NCBI RefSeq assembly: GCF_019802255.1 | Contig: NZ_JAHYSS010000005.1 | Span: forward strand, 372,001 to 436,000 | Source of the DNA: Pedobacter polysacchareus | GTDB lineage: Bacteria; Bacteroidota; Bacteroidia; Sphingobacteriales; Sphingobacteriaceae | DNA length: 64,000 nucleotides | Direction of reading: 5' to 3' | In this document: positions 52,308 to 60,890 of the stretch, one piece after another | Layout of the letters: each line of letters starts with the position of its first letter | How positions within the stretch are numbered: the stretch's first letter is position 1 | Position numbers and translations under genes: made by a program | Notes under the pieces: model-generated | The model's input: only the letters and a program-made list of their open reading frames with translations | Told to the model about the DNA's origin: nothing | Database searches by the model: none

Positions 52308-52337
52308 AAGCCCCTGTTTTTTTCAGGGGCTTTTTTA
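52308..52337 (+). terminator. Intrinsic terminator of the beta-barrel gene
   Basis: A 9-bp stem (AAGCCCCTG and CAGGGGCTT) with a T-rich loop of seven bases and T6 after it. It lies 25 bases past the barrel stop. Confidence 0.9.
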
Positions 52338-52416
52338 TTTATTTAAATATAAAACTGTAATTTAACCAAAAAACAGAATATCATAGCTCTGTTATTCATA
52401 AAAACTAAAACAATAT

Positions 52417-52962
52417 ATGAAAAGATACTTCGCTGTAGCGGCAATTATGGTGGCTACATCTTGTACCAGCAACACGAACCAGAAAGTCGGATTAAGTGCC
52501 GCCGATTCTACGTCTGCTACGGTAGCTGATGCCGCAGTACCGGCAGGCATTAAATTGAAGGATGCCAATGTCCAGTCCATTTATAATAGCTACATCGCTT
52601 TAAAAGATGCTTTGGTTAGCGCTAAATTTGAAGAGGCTAAAGCAGCAGCTGCCACCTTAAAAACAAGTTTAGCCAGTCAGAAAGGCTGTGAAAGTACTGC
52701 CGTAACCGCAGACAAAATCGCTGCAGCAAAAGATATCGCTGCTCAAAGAAAAGATTTTACTTCCTTAAGTACAGACCTGATCGCCATGTTCAAACATGCA
52801 GATGTGGAAGCAGGTACCATTTATGTACAGCACTGCCCAATGGCCAATAAAGGTGATGGCGGCGATTGGTTATCCTCAGAAAAGAAAATTCAGAATCCTT
52901 ATTACGGAGATGAAATGATGGAGTGTGGTCGTGTAGTCGAAGAAATTAAATCAGCGAAGTAA
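52417..52962 (+). CDS. DUF3347 lipoprotein
   Basis: The 181-residue protein has a lipoprotein signal (MKRYFAVAAIMVATSC) with Cys16 as the likely lipidated residue. The mature part contains the DUF3347 blocks VQSIYNSYIALKDALV, TIYVQHCPMANKGDGGDWLS and NPYYGDEMMECGRVVEEI. The Cys-His-Met-containing YVQHCPMA and the MMECG tail resemble copper-binding sites seen in DUF3347 proteins and CusB-linked domains. It is probably a periplasmic metal-binding lipoprotein. It is monocistronic between the barrel and gltA. Confidence 0.87.
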   Translation: MKRYFAVAAIMVATSCTSNTNQKVGLSAADSTSATVADAAVPAGIKLKDANVQSIYNSYIALKDALVSAKFEEAKAAAATLKTSLASQKGCESTAVTADKIAAAKDIAAQRKDFTSLSTDLIAMFKHADVEAGTIYVQHCPMANKGDGGDWLSSEKKIQNPYYGDEMMECGRVVEEIKSAK

Positions 52963-53054
52963 TTTCTCGGATTCTTACTTACCCTTGACTCACATTTAAT
53001 AATTATTTAACAGTTTTGTTAGCGCTGATCAAATGCTATTCAATATGGAATAGC

Positions 53055-53062
53055 TAGTTTTG
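53055..53062 (+). promoter_or_regulatory. Candidate -7 box of gltA
   Basis: TAGTTTTG matches TAnnTTTG and ends 25 bases before the gltA start. A TTTTG lies about 36 bases upstream, too far for a standard -33 box, so only the -7 element is supported. Confidence 0.35.
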
Positions 53063-53087
53063 TTTATTATAAATTTAAGATATATAT

Positions 53088-54374
53088 ATGTCAGATATTG
53101 CAGAAATTAAGATTGACGGAAAAGTCTATGAATTTCCCGTTATTACCGGTACCGAAGGGGAGAAGTCTATAGATATTTCTAAACTTAGAGATTTAACCGG
53201 TCACATTACCTTAGACTTTGGTTACAAAAACACCGGATCCACTAAAAGTGCAATTACCTTTTTAGACGGAGAAAAGGGGATTTTAAAATACCGTGGTTAT
53301 TCAATTGAAGAACTTGCGGAAAAATCTACCTTCTTAGAAGTAGCATACCTGCTTATATATGGCGATTTACCTACCACTGAGCAATTGACTGATTTCCAGG
53401 TTTCGATCAGCCGTCATACACTGATTCATGAAGACATGAAGAAGTTTTTAGATGGTTACCCTTCTAAATCTCATCCGATGGCGCAGTTGGCTTCATTGGT
53501 GTGCTCATTGTCTACTTTCTACCCAGAGTCATTGAATGCAAACTCTTCGCCGGAAACCATGGATCTGACCATGATTAAATTACTGGCTAAGTTCCCAACG
53601 ATTGTATCTTTCATTTATAAAAAATCTTTAGGTCACCCACTGATCTATCCAAAAAATAAATACGACTACGTTAGCAATTTCTTAAACATGATCTTCGGTC
53701 AGCGTACAGAAGAAATTGATATTGATCCTGTAGTCGTAAGTGCGATGAATACTTTACTGATCTTACATGCGGATCATGAGCAAAACTGTTCTGCATCGAC
53801 CGTAAGAATGGTAGGCTCATCAGACTGTAACCTTTACGCTTCTGTTTCTGCAGGAATCGCTGCTTTATGGGGTCCACTTCATGGTGGTGCCAACCAGGCG
53901 GTAATTGAAATGCTGGAACGCATTAAAGAAGATGGTGGTGATACAGAAAAATGGATCAATAAAGCAAAAGACAAAAACGATCCTTTCCGTATGATGGGCT
54001 TCGGACACAGAGTTTATAAAAACTTTGACCCAAGAGCTAAAATCATTAAGAAAGCTTGTGACGATATTTTAGAAAAATTAGGTATCAATGATCCAGTATT
54101 GGAGATTGCTAAGAAATTAGAAGAAGCTGCATTGAGCGATCCTTACTTTGTAGAGCGTAAGCTTTATCCTAACGTAGATTTCTATTCTGGAATCATTTAC
54201 AGAGCGCTAGGCTTCCCTACAGATATGTTCACGGTATTGTTTGCTTTAGGACGTCTGCCAGGATGGATTGCACAATGGAAAGAAATGCATGAGAATAAAG
54301 AACCAATCGGTCGCCCACGTCAGGTGTATGTTGGTCATACCAATAGAGAATTTGTGCCTTTAGACAAGCGTTAA
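53088..54374 (+). CDS. gltA: Citrate synthase
   Basis: The 428-residue enzyme has the type II (Gram-negative) citrate synthase blocks: DGEKGILKYRGYSIEEL, HADHEQNCSASTVRMVGSS with the catalytic His, GPLHGGANQAVIEMLE with the second His, and GFGHRVYKNFDPRA with the catalytic Asp region later. The length and N-terminal ubiquitin-like segment are usual. It condenses acetyl-CoA and oxaloacetate to citrate in the TCA cycle. It stands alone and ends in a perfect 22-bp bidirectional terminator. Confidence 0.97.
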   Translation: MSDIAEIKIDGKVYEFPVITGTEGEKSIDISKLRDLTGHITLDFGYKNTGSTKSAITFLDGEKGILKYRGYSIEELAEKSTFLEVAYLLIYGDLPTTEQLTDFQVSISRHTLIHEDMKKFLDGYPSKSHPMAQLASLVCSLSTFYPESLNANSSPETMDLTMIKLLAKFPTIVSFIYKKSLGHPLIYPKNKYDYVSNFLNMIFGQRTEEIDIDPVVVSAMNTLLILHADHEQNCSASTVRMVGSSDCNLYASVSAGIAALWGPLHGGANQAVIEMLERIKEDGGDTEKWINKAKDKNDPFRMMGFGHRVYKNFDPRAKIIKKACDDILEKLGINDPVLEIAKKLEEAALSDPYFVERKLYPNVDFYSGIIYRALGFPTDMFTVLFALGRLPGWIAQWKEMHENKEPIGRPRQVYVGHTNREFVPLDKR

Positions 54375-54384
54375 TCCTGTTTTA

Positions 54385-54435
54385 AAGCTCATAAAAAAAC
54401 CGCTTCTGTTAAGGAAGCGGTTTTTTTATGAGCTT
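54385..54435. terminator. Bidirectional terminator with perfect 22-bp stem
   Basis: A perfect 22-base inverted repeat, AAGCTCATAAAAAAACCGCTTC-like left arm at 54385-54406 and right arm at 54414-54435, with a 7-base loop. Each strand has a G+C-rich tip followed by a seven-T run. It lies between gltA and the convergent DUF3667 gene. Confidence 0.95.
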
Positions 54436-54456
54436 GTTTTTTAACAGATCAATTTT

Positions 54457-55485
54457 TTATATCATCGCGGTAGATACACCAAGTCCTATGAGGATGGTGA
54501 GTGTGAGTAGTATGGTATAGCAGATGATCAATAAGAAAAACCTGAGTATAGTTGCTCCAACATTGCCTTGATAGAATGTTCTTAAAGACTGGTAGATGTA
54601 CCAGACGATGTAGAAGAAGCAGAGGGTAAAAATAATGCTGCTAATGTCATAAATATAGCCAGCGGCCCAGGTAATGAAGATGCTGATCAGTACCACTAAA
54701 AATATCGCGGAGTGTATATGAAAAGAGTAAATCAGATGCTCAAAATAATATTTTTTCTTATCAATGTAAACCAGTTTTAACAGTAATGCGAAAAGCGGGA
54801 GCAAGATGAACATCAATTTTGGAATGTTGTGTAAAAGATTTTCTTCTACTTTCTTGTTGGCATCCTCAGAATTATTGAGCATGATCGCTTTTTTATTGAA
54901 GTACTTTTCTATAAATCCGTCCCGCTTATTTTCTGGTAAGGTCAGCTGTCTTTTTTCGTAGGCTGCTAAGGTACTGTCCTTAGCCTCATCCAACTGTATG
55001 ATATTTGTTGGACGAATAGAGTCACTTTTTTGTTTTTCCTCCTCTACCTTTTCGTTAATCTTACCTAAAATGTCAAAATTACTTGCTTTAGTTTTTACTT
55101 CCCTTAGCTGAGCTTTGTCTACACTGTCTTTGGACAGTCCTGTCGTTTGTCTTTTCTGTTCGCTTTTCTTCTTTTCATTGCCAGATAAAGTGACTAGAAA
55201 GAAAACAATACTGATAAAGATGTATAGCTTAATTGGGTGTAAATAGGAGGCTCTTTTACCTTCCACATACTTTTGTGTCAATAAGCCCGGCTGCAGTAAT
55301 AAAGGTTTAATCGTCCCAAAAAACTTGGATTCAAAATGAAAATAATCGGAAACAGCATGCACCACCATGTGTAGTGCATCCTCCTTAACAACGATGTTTT
55401 CTTGGCCGCAGTAAGAGCAAAAATGAGCTTCGACCTCATGACCGCAATTTAAGCAGTCCTTTTCTTTACGATATTTACCAGACAT
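54457..55485 (-). CDS. DUF3667 membrane protein with N-terminal zinc ribbon
   Basis: The 342-residue protein opens with a zinc-ribbon-like segment KDCLNCGHEVEAHFCSYCGQ (CxxC...CxxC), followed by PGLLTQKYVEGKRASYLHPIKLYIFIS, a DUF3667 hallmark. Hydrophobic helices cluster at residues about 80-105 and 220-340, with a Lys/Glu/Ser-rich cytoplasmic or periplasmic insert between. Function unknown; it may sense or transport something at the inner membrane. Gene is convergent to gltA and separated from the permease gene by 21 bases, likely one transcript. Confidence 0.85.
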   Translation of the reverse strand: MSGKYRKEKDCLNCGHEVEAHFCSYCGQENIVVKEDALHMVVHAVSDYFHFESKFFGTIKPLLLQPGLLTQKYVEGKRASYLHPIKLYIFISIVFFLVTLSGNEKKKSEQKRQTTGLSKDSVDKAQLREVKTKASNFDILGKINEKVEEEKQKSDSIRPTNIIQLDEAKDSTLAAYEKRQLTLPENKRDGFIEKYFNKKAIMLNNSEDANKKVEENLLHNIPKLMFILLPLFALLLKLVYIDKKKYYFEHLIYSFHIHSAIFLVVLISIFITWAAGYIYDISSIIFTLCFFYIVWYIYQSLRTFYQGNVGATILRFFLLIICYTILLTLTILIGLGVSTAMI

Positions 55486-55506
55486 ATTAGAGAGGTTATC
55501 TGTTGG

Positions 55507-56772
55507 TTAATGGTTCATTGCATTGATCGCATTTAATTCCGCTTTGTTGTGCTTGTATTTGAAGATGAAAGGGAAGGTGATGGCCAATATCAGCGTATAA
55601 GCTGCAAAAGTTAACCAGATGCCCTGCCAGTCTTTGCTCTGATTTGCTCCGGTAAAGAAATGCTCAATGATCATACCGCTGGTGAAACTTCCAAATAAAG
55701 CACCAAAACCGTTAACCATCATCATGAATAAACCTTGTGCACTTCCTCTGATTTTCTCATCTATCTGAGTCTCTACGAATAAAGAACCGGAGATGTTAAA
55801 GAAGTCAAATGCCATTCCATAAACGATACATGACATAATGATCATCCACAATCCGCCCGCAGGATCGCCAAAGGCGAAAAGACCGAATCTCAATACCCAG
55901 GCCAGCATACTGAACAGCATTACGTATTTAATACCAAACTTCCTTAAGAAGAAGGGGATGGCCAGAATAAATAAGGTTTCAGAGATCTGTGAAATCGACA
56001 TGATGATCGCAGGATATTTCACTGCCAGCAGGTTGCTGAATTCCGGAACTTCTTTGAAATCATGCAGGTAAGTATCTCCATAAGCATTTGTCAGCTGTAA
56101 AGCTGCACCTAAAAACATAGAGAAAAGAAAGAATACCGCAAATTTCTTTTGTTTGAACAAGGTGAAAGCCCTTAATCCTAAGGCATCTACAAAGGATTTG
56201 CTTTCTACTTTGTTAGACAATGGAGGGCATTTTGGTAGGGTGAAGGCATAAATACCTAAAGCCAGAGAAACACCTGATGCGATGTAAAACTGATTCGAAG
56301 AAGCTTCATTTCCAGTTAAACTCACTACCCATAAGGCAGCGATAAAACCAATTGTTCCCCAGATTCTAATTGGGGGATAGTCTTTTACGACATCCTGTTT
56401 GGCATTCTTTAAAGCTGAATAAGCCACGGTAATCGATAAAGACAGCGTGGGCATATAAAAGATCATGTTGAGCAGGATGACCCAGAAAAATGTACTGGGA
56501 TTGGTCACCATTGGGAGGCAAAAAAGGACACATGCCCCAAGAATGTGAAATGTTCCGTATAACTTTTCCGCATTTACAAAACGATCTGAAATAATTCCGG
56601 CAAGTGCAGGCATGAAAATAGAAGAAATCCCCATAGTGGAGAAGATGATTCCGAATTCTGCACCTGACCATCCTTTATTCTGGAACCAATACACGCCAAT
56701 AGTAATAAGCCATGAACCCCAGATAAAGAATTGTAAAAAATTCATCAGAGTTAAGCGTAACTTAACATTCAT
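55507..56772 (-). CDS. NupG-like nucleoside permease (MFS)
   Basis: The 421-residue protein has twelve predicted helices. It starts RLTLMNFLQFFIWGSWLITIGVYWF, the N-terminal pattern of NupG-family nucleoside:H+ symporters. YPPIRIWGTIGFIAALW and the C-terminal GFGALFGSFTSGMIIEHFF support it. It imports purine or pyrimidine nucleosides. Situated in a minus-strand pair with DUF3667 downstream; 104 bases lie between it and the bifunctional nuclease gene. Substrate range is inferred from family. Confidence 0.87.
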   Translation of the reverse strand: MNVKLRLTLMNFLQFFIWGSWLITIGVYWFQNKGWSGAEFGIIFSTMGISSIFMPALAGIISDRFVNAEKLYGTFHILGACVLFCLPMVTNPSTFFWVILLNMIFYMPTLSLSITVAYSALKNAKQDVVKDYPPIRIWGTIGFIAALWVVSLTGNEASSNQFYIASGVSLALGIYAFTLPKCPPLSNKVESKSFVDALGLRAFTLFKQKKFAVFFLFSMFLGAALQLTNAYGDTYLHDFKEVPEFSNLLAVKYPAIIMSISQISETLFILAIPFFLRKFGIKYVMLFSMLAWVLRFGLFAFGDPAGGLWMIIMSCIVYGMAFDFFNISGSLFVETQIDEKIRGSAQGLFMMMVNGFGALFGSFTSGMIIEHFFTGANQSKDWQGIWLTFAAYTLILAITFPFIFKYKHNKAELNAINAMNH

Positions 56773-56876
56773 AATAATAATTTAGTAGTTTTTTGAATTA
56801 ATACTTCAAGATAGAACTATTTTGAATAGATCGTCTAAATTGAGATAAGATATTTAAAATAATAAGTAATAGGGGG

Positions 56877-57491
56877 TTATGCAGAATTTCTTCTGTTTAA
56901 TTCATCACGTATTCTTGCTGCTTTCTCGTACGCTTCTTCGGCAATGGCCTCCTGAAGTTTCTGATTTAATTCTTCTATGCTGAGTGATTTATAATTGGAG
57001 CCAGGAATGGAAGGGCTCATGTCTTCAGAACTCTGTTCTTTTGAGATGTTATCCATGTTTTCTAAGAACAAGAAGTCATTGCCTTCAATGACAATACCCG
57101 CTGAAGAAAGGATAAATTCATAAGTGTAGATGGTGGCATTGAAGCGAACTGCTAATGCAATGGCATCAGATGTTCTGGCATCAATTTCCTGGATGGTTTC
57201 GCCATCCGTGCAAATCAGTTTAGCAAAGAATACACCCTCTACCAGGTTGTAAATCAATATCTCTGTGATTTGTACATGATAAGTCTGTGCAAAAGTCTTG
57301 AACAGGTCGTGAGTAAGCGGTCTGCTTGGGACCATCTTCTCAATTTCTATGGCAATAGCTTGTGCTTCAAACGCACCGATGATGATCGGTAAACGTCTTC
57401 TGCCATTTACTTCACCAAGAACCAGGGCATAAGCACCTGATTGGGTTTGGCTGTAAGACAAACCGATAATTTCGAGTTTTACTTTTTTCAT
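56877..57491 (-). CDS. Bifunctional nuclease family protein (DUF151 plus UVR motif)
   Basis: The 204-residue protein has a DUF151/bifunctional nuclease domain: GAYALVLGEVNGRRRLPIIIGAFEAQAIAIEIEKM and RTSDAIALAVRFNATIYT. A C-terminal UvrB/UvrC-type helix follows in LNQKLQEAIAEEAYEKAARIRDELNRR. This domain pair is common in Bacteroidota. Family members have DNase and RNase activity in plants or act on MDM-type substrates, while the bacterial role is unclear. It lies 45 bases downstream of etfA on the same strand, so it may be the last gene of that run. Confidence 0.88.
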   Translation of the reverse strand: MKKVKLEIIGLSYSQTQSGAYALVLGEVNGRRRLPIIIGAFEAQAIAIEIEKMVPSRPLTHDLFKTFAQTYHVQITEILIYNLVEGVFFAKLICTDGETIQEIDARTSDAIALAVRFNATIYTYEFILSSAGIVIEGNDFLFLENMDNISKEQSSEDMSPSIPGSNYKSLSIEELNQKLQEAIAEEAYEKAARIRDELNRRNSA

Positions 57492-57536
57492 CTTAAGTAA
57501 TACCCGGCCAAAACAAGGTTTCAGCCGGATATTTAT

Positions 57537-58508
57537 TTAGCCTTTATGTGCTTTTAATGCTTCTATTAATTGGGGAACAACTTCAAAGGCATCGCCAACG
57601 ATCCCGTAATCCGCAACTTTAAAGAAAGGAGCTTCTGGATCTTTGTTGATCACCACGATCACTTTTGAAGAACTTACGCCTGCTAAATGCTGGATTGCTC
57701 CGGAAATACCAATGGCGATATATAAATTCGGACTGATGGCAATACCAGTTTGTCCAACGTGTTCAGAGTGAGGTCTCCAGTCTGCATCTGAGACTGGTTT
57801 AGAGCAGGCTGTAGCCGCGCCAAGTAATCCGGCAAGCTCTTCGATCATTCCCCAGTTTTCAGGACCTTTAAGGCCTCGCCCTGCGGAAACTACCAATTCT
57901 GCATCCGGTAAAGAGATTTTGTCAGTTGCTCTAACGATTTCTTTAACGATGGCCACTAAATCGGTCGCTTTCACTTCCGGAGCGAAAGTTTCAATAGCAG
58001 CATCAACAGCTGATTCTTTTACACCAAAAGCATTTGGGTTTAAAGCAATCACTTTAATCGCTGAAGTCAGTTCTGTAATGGCAAATGCTTTTCCAGAGAA
58101 GGCATTTTTCTTTACTGAAAACGAAGCGCCATCAATTTTAGGCAATTCTACCGCACCGTCTACTAATCCTGCTTCCAATTTCACTGCAACGCGTGGTGCT
58201 AAACCTTTTCCAGAGAAAGAGTTCGACAAGACCACTACATCTGCGCCTTCTTTTTTAGCGGCTTCCGCGATCACCGAAGCATAAGCCTGGTTTACGAAGT
58301 TCTTTAATTGGTCGTTGGCTACGTTTAAAACTTTAGAAGCGCCGTATTTACCCAGCTCTTTTAATTCGCTTTCTCCAACATTACCAATAGATATCGCGGT
58401 TAAATTACTTCCTTGTATATCTGCAATGGCTTTCGCATAAGCTACTGCTTCAAAAACAGATTTCTTAAACTTACCATCGACTTGTTCTACATATACTAAA
58501 ACTGACAT
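57537..58508 (-). CDS. etfA: Electron transfer flavoprotein alpha subunit
   Basis: The 323-residue protein has the FAD-binding C-terminal domain with ELVVSAGRGLKGPENWGMIEELAGLLGA, SDADWRPHSEHVGQTG and NLYIAIGISGAIQHLAGVSSSKVIVVINKDPEAPFF. These give the FAD site and the subunit interface. With EtfB it forms the heterodimer that passes electrons from acyl-CoA dehydrogenases to the respiratory chain through ETF-quinone oxidoreductase. It lies 42 bases downstream of etfB on the same strand. The ETF-QO gene is not in the window. Confidence 0.95.
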   Translation of the reverse strand: MSVLVYVEQVDGKFKKSVFEAVAYAKAIADIQGSNLTAISIGNVGESELKELGKYGASKVLNVANDQLKNFVNQAYASVIAEAAKKEGADVVVLSNSFSGKGLAPRVAVKLEAGLVDGAVELPKIDGASFSVKKNAFSGKAFAITELTSAIKVIALNPNAFGVKESAVDAAIETFAPEVKATDLVAIVKEIVRATDKISLPDAELVVSAGRGLKGPENWGMIEELAGLLGAATACSKPVSDADWRPHSEHVGQTGIAISPNLYIAIGISGAIQHLAGVSSSKVIVVINKDPEAPFFKVADYGIVGDAFEVVPQLIEALKAHKG

Positions 58509-58550
58509 AAGATCTTTATTAAATAATTTTAAAAATGAGAATAGAACGGA

Positions 58551-59288
58551 TTAGATCACTTTAGCTTCTGTATGTAAAAGCTCGATTAACTGTGCTGCAG
58601 ACTCTGCAGGGATCAGTTTCACTGCACCACGTGGGGCAGGAGTCTCAAACTTAGTGACTTTGCTGATCTGCGCGATGTCTTTAGCTTCCACTACTTGCAG
58701 CGGCTTAGACCTTGCAGACATAATGCCTCTCATATTTGGAATGGTTGGAACTGCAGTACCTTCTGCACAGCTTGCAATAAACTTGCCAGTGACAGAAACT
58801 ACTTCTTTTCCACCTTCAATTTCACGTTCTATTGTGGCAGTCGTTCCATCAAAGTCTAGCTTTTTGATGATGGAGATCGAAGGAATATCTAAAAACTCGC
58901 CCACCATTGCTGCTACCTGTGATCCATTGTAGTCAATAGATTCACGTCCGCAAAGGATCATATCGAAGTCTGTGGTTTTTGCATACTCCGCGATTTGGTA
59001 CGCCGTGAAGTAAGCGTCTCTAGGTTCAGCGTTGATTCTGACAGCATCATCTGCTCCGATGGCAAGTGCTTTTCTTATGGTTGGGTCTGTGGTGCTTTCT
59101 CCAACATTGATTACGGTAACGGTTCCTTTACCACCCTCACACAACTCAATTGCTTTAGATAAGGCAATTTCATCATACGGATTTACAATAAATTGTACGC
59201 CTGATGTATTGAATTGTGTATTATCGTTAGTAAAAGTTATTTTTGTCGTTGTGTCGGGCACATTACTGATACAAACTAATATTTTCAT
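58551..59288 (-). CDS. etfB: Electron transfer flavoprotein beta subunit
   Basis: The protein of about 245 residues has MKILVCISNVPDTTTKITF, the usual start at ATG 59288, and FDMILCGRESIDYNGSQVAAMVGEFLDIPSIS, which binds AMP and the alpha subunit. An upstream in-frame codon would add six residues and is less usual. It pairs with EtfA downstream. It is divergent from the TPR gene with about 45 bases between, which holds a candidate -7 box (59304-59311, minus strand). Confidence 0.95.
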   Translation of the reverse strand: MKILVCISNVPDTTTKITFTNDNTQFNTSGVQFIVNPYDEIALSKAIELCEGGKGTVTVINVGESTTDPTIRKALAIGADDAVRINAEPRDAYFTAYQIAEYAKTTDFDMILCGRESIDYNGSQVAAMVGEFLDIPSISIIKKLDFDGTTATIEREIEGGKEVVSVTGKFIASCAEGTAVPTIPNMRGIMSARSKPLQVVEAKDIAQISKVTKFETPAPRGAVKLIPAESAAQLIELLHTEAKVI

Positions 59289-59303
59289 AAAATTGTCTTT
59301 TTG

Positions 59304-59311
59304 CAAATCTA
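59304..59311 (-). promoter_or_regulatory. Candidate -7 box of etfB-etfA
   Basis: Read on the minus strand, this is TAGATTTG, a full TAnnTTTG match, 15 bases before the etfB start. A TTTG is 25 bases upstream, slightly beyond the usual 19-21, in the first codons of the TPR gene on the other strand. Confidence 0.4.
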
Positions 59312-59333
59312 ATTAAAAAAGCAGGGATTTAAA

Positions 59334-59669
59334 ATGCAAAGTACCCGATTAGCAAAGTTATTGGAGTTTTTATCCAATGATCCTCATGATCCATTCGTTC
59401 TGTACGCTTTAGCTACCGAATATAACAATTCAAATGACGTAGAAAAGGCATTTGAATATTACTTAAAACTAACCAGTGATCACCCGGATTATGTAGGTAC
59501 TTATTACCATTTAGGAAAACTTTATGAGAAACAAGGACAGAAAGATACGGCCCTGGAGATTTATCAAAAAGGGATGACTGTAGCCAGGAATAAACGGGAT
59601 ATGCACGCCTTTTCTGAATTGCAGGGCGCTTATAATTCTGCTGCAGGTCTGGATTACGAAGACGATTAG
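59334..59669 (+). CDS. Small tetratricopeptide-repeat protein
   Basis: The 111-residue protein has two to three TPR-like helical pairs, best seen in DPFVLYALATEYNNSNDVEKAFEYYLKLTSDHPDYVGTYYHLGKLYEKQGQKDTALEIYQKGM. Consensus positions (Trp/Leu/Gly/Ala, Tyr/Phe, Pro) are as expected. It probably mediates protein-protein contact and has no signal peptide. It is followed after 8 bases by the chromate-transporter-type gene, so both may be co-transcribed. No partner can be named. Confidence 0.85.
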   Translation: MQSTRLAKLLEFLSNDPHDPFVLYALATEYNNSNDVEKAFEYYLKLTSDHPDYVGTYYHLGKLYEKQGQKDTALEIYQKGMTVARNKRDMHAFSELQGAYNSAAGLDYEDD

Positions 59670-59677
59670 CCTGGGAG

Positions 59678-60880
59678 ATGATGAACAAAAGACAACTGTT
59701 GTTTATCAGAGACGTTTTCCTCTTCACGTTTACTGCTTTTGGCGGTGCACAGGCACACCTGGCATTATTGCTTAAATATTTTGTAAAGGATGTCAGGTAC
59801 ATTACAGAAGAGGAACTTCTGGAACTAAATGCGCTATCGCAGGTATTACCCGGTCCTGCTTCTACCCAAACCCTGGTTGGGATTGGGTATAAAGTAGGAG
59901 GGCTGAAGCTGGCCATCCTTACTTTTCTCATTTGGATCATCCCTTCTGCGGCGCTGATGACCTTTGCCGCCATTAGTTTTGGCAAATGGGGACAGCAGCA
60001 AAAGTTCAACGAAATATTGGAGTACATCCAGCCCATCGCTTTGGGGATTGTTGCTTTTGGTGCTTATAACCTGGCAAAAAGAGTCTTGGTTTCACAGCTG
60101 ACTATCTTTCTGGCCGTCGCTGCGGTGGTCGGCACTATGGTATTGAGAAATGCGTATGTATTTCCAATTGCCATTTTAATCGGCGGGATGATTTCCTCTG
60201 CCATTGGTACGCCGAAAGAGGAAAGTGAGCTGAGGGTGCGCCTATTTTCCAACATCAACCCCAAAAAACTGATCTACTTTATTGGAGTATTACTGATTTT
60301 AGCTTCTTTAGGTGCTATTATCAACCGCACCTCTCTTTTTAGTCTGCCGATCAGGTTATTCGAGAATTTTTACCGGAATGGGATTTTCATTTTTGGCGGC
60401 GGACAAGTTTTAGTACCGCTGATGTTTACCGAGTTTGTGGAAATGAAACGTTACCTGACGGGAACCGATTTTCTTTCCGGATTTGCTTTACAGCAGGCTT
60501 TGCCAGGTCCGACGTTTTCATTTACCAGTTATGTGGGCGCGCTGAGTATGAAAACTTTTGGTTTTGGATTAACCGGTCAGATCTTAGGTGGTTTTGTCGC
60601 CGTGATGGGAATCAACCTGCCTGGTTTGATTTTGGTCCTGTTTATTGTGCCTTTCTGGGAAGACCTGAAAAAGATTTCCCGCATCAAATACTCTATGGTG
60701 GGGATCAATGCTGTAAGTGTTGGCTTTATCATTGCCGCTTTTATGCTGCTGGTACAGCCAATGGGCTTAAATCTGATGGCAATAGGCGTAATGGTCTGCA
60801 CTTTTCTGTTGCTGAACTTCACAAAAATAAGCCCGCCAATTATTGTATTGGCAGGCATATTATTAGGTTATTTTATCTAA
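59678..60880 (+). CDS. chrA: Chromate-transporter family (ChrA) protein
   Basis: The 400-residue membrane protein contains two homologous halves. The N half has FTAFGGAQAHLALL and LSQVLPGPASTQTLVGIGYKVGG; the C half has FIFGGGQVLVPLMF and LQQALPGPTFSFTSYVGAL. Each has the PGP motif of the CHR superfamily. Long-chain (two-domain) members expel chromate or related anions using the proton gradient. In the absence of a chrB or chrC neighbour, the role in chromate resistance is not assured and it could transport another anion. Two ATGs (59678 and 59681) are equally possible. Confidence 0.85.
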   Translation: MMNKRQLLFIRDVFLFTFTAFGGAQAHLALLLKYFVKDVRYITEEELLELNALSQVLPGPASTQTLVGIGYKVGGLKLAILTFLIWIIPSAALMTFAAISFGKWGQQQKFNEILEYIQPIALGIVAFGAYNLAKRVLVSQLTIFLAVAAVVGTMVLRNAYVFPIAILIGGMISSAIGTPKEESELRVRLFSNINPKKLIYFIGVLLILASLGAIINRTSLFSLPIRLFENFYRNGIFIFGGGQVLVPLMFTEFVEMKRYLTGTDFLSGFALQQALPGPTFSFTSYVGALSMKTFGFGLTGQILGGFVAVMGINLPGLILVLFIVPFWEDLKKISRIKYSMVGINAVSVGFIIAAFMLLVQPMGLNLMAIGVMVCTFLLLNFTKISPPIIVLAGILLGYFI

Positions 60881-60890
60881 ATCCTATCCT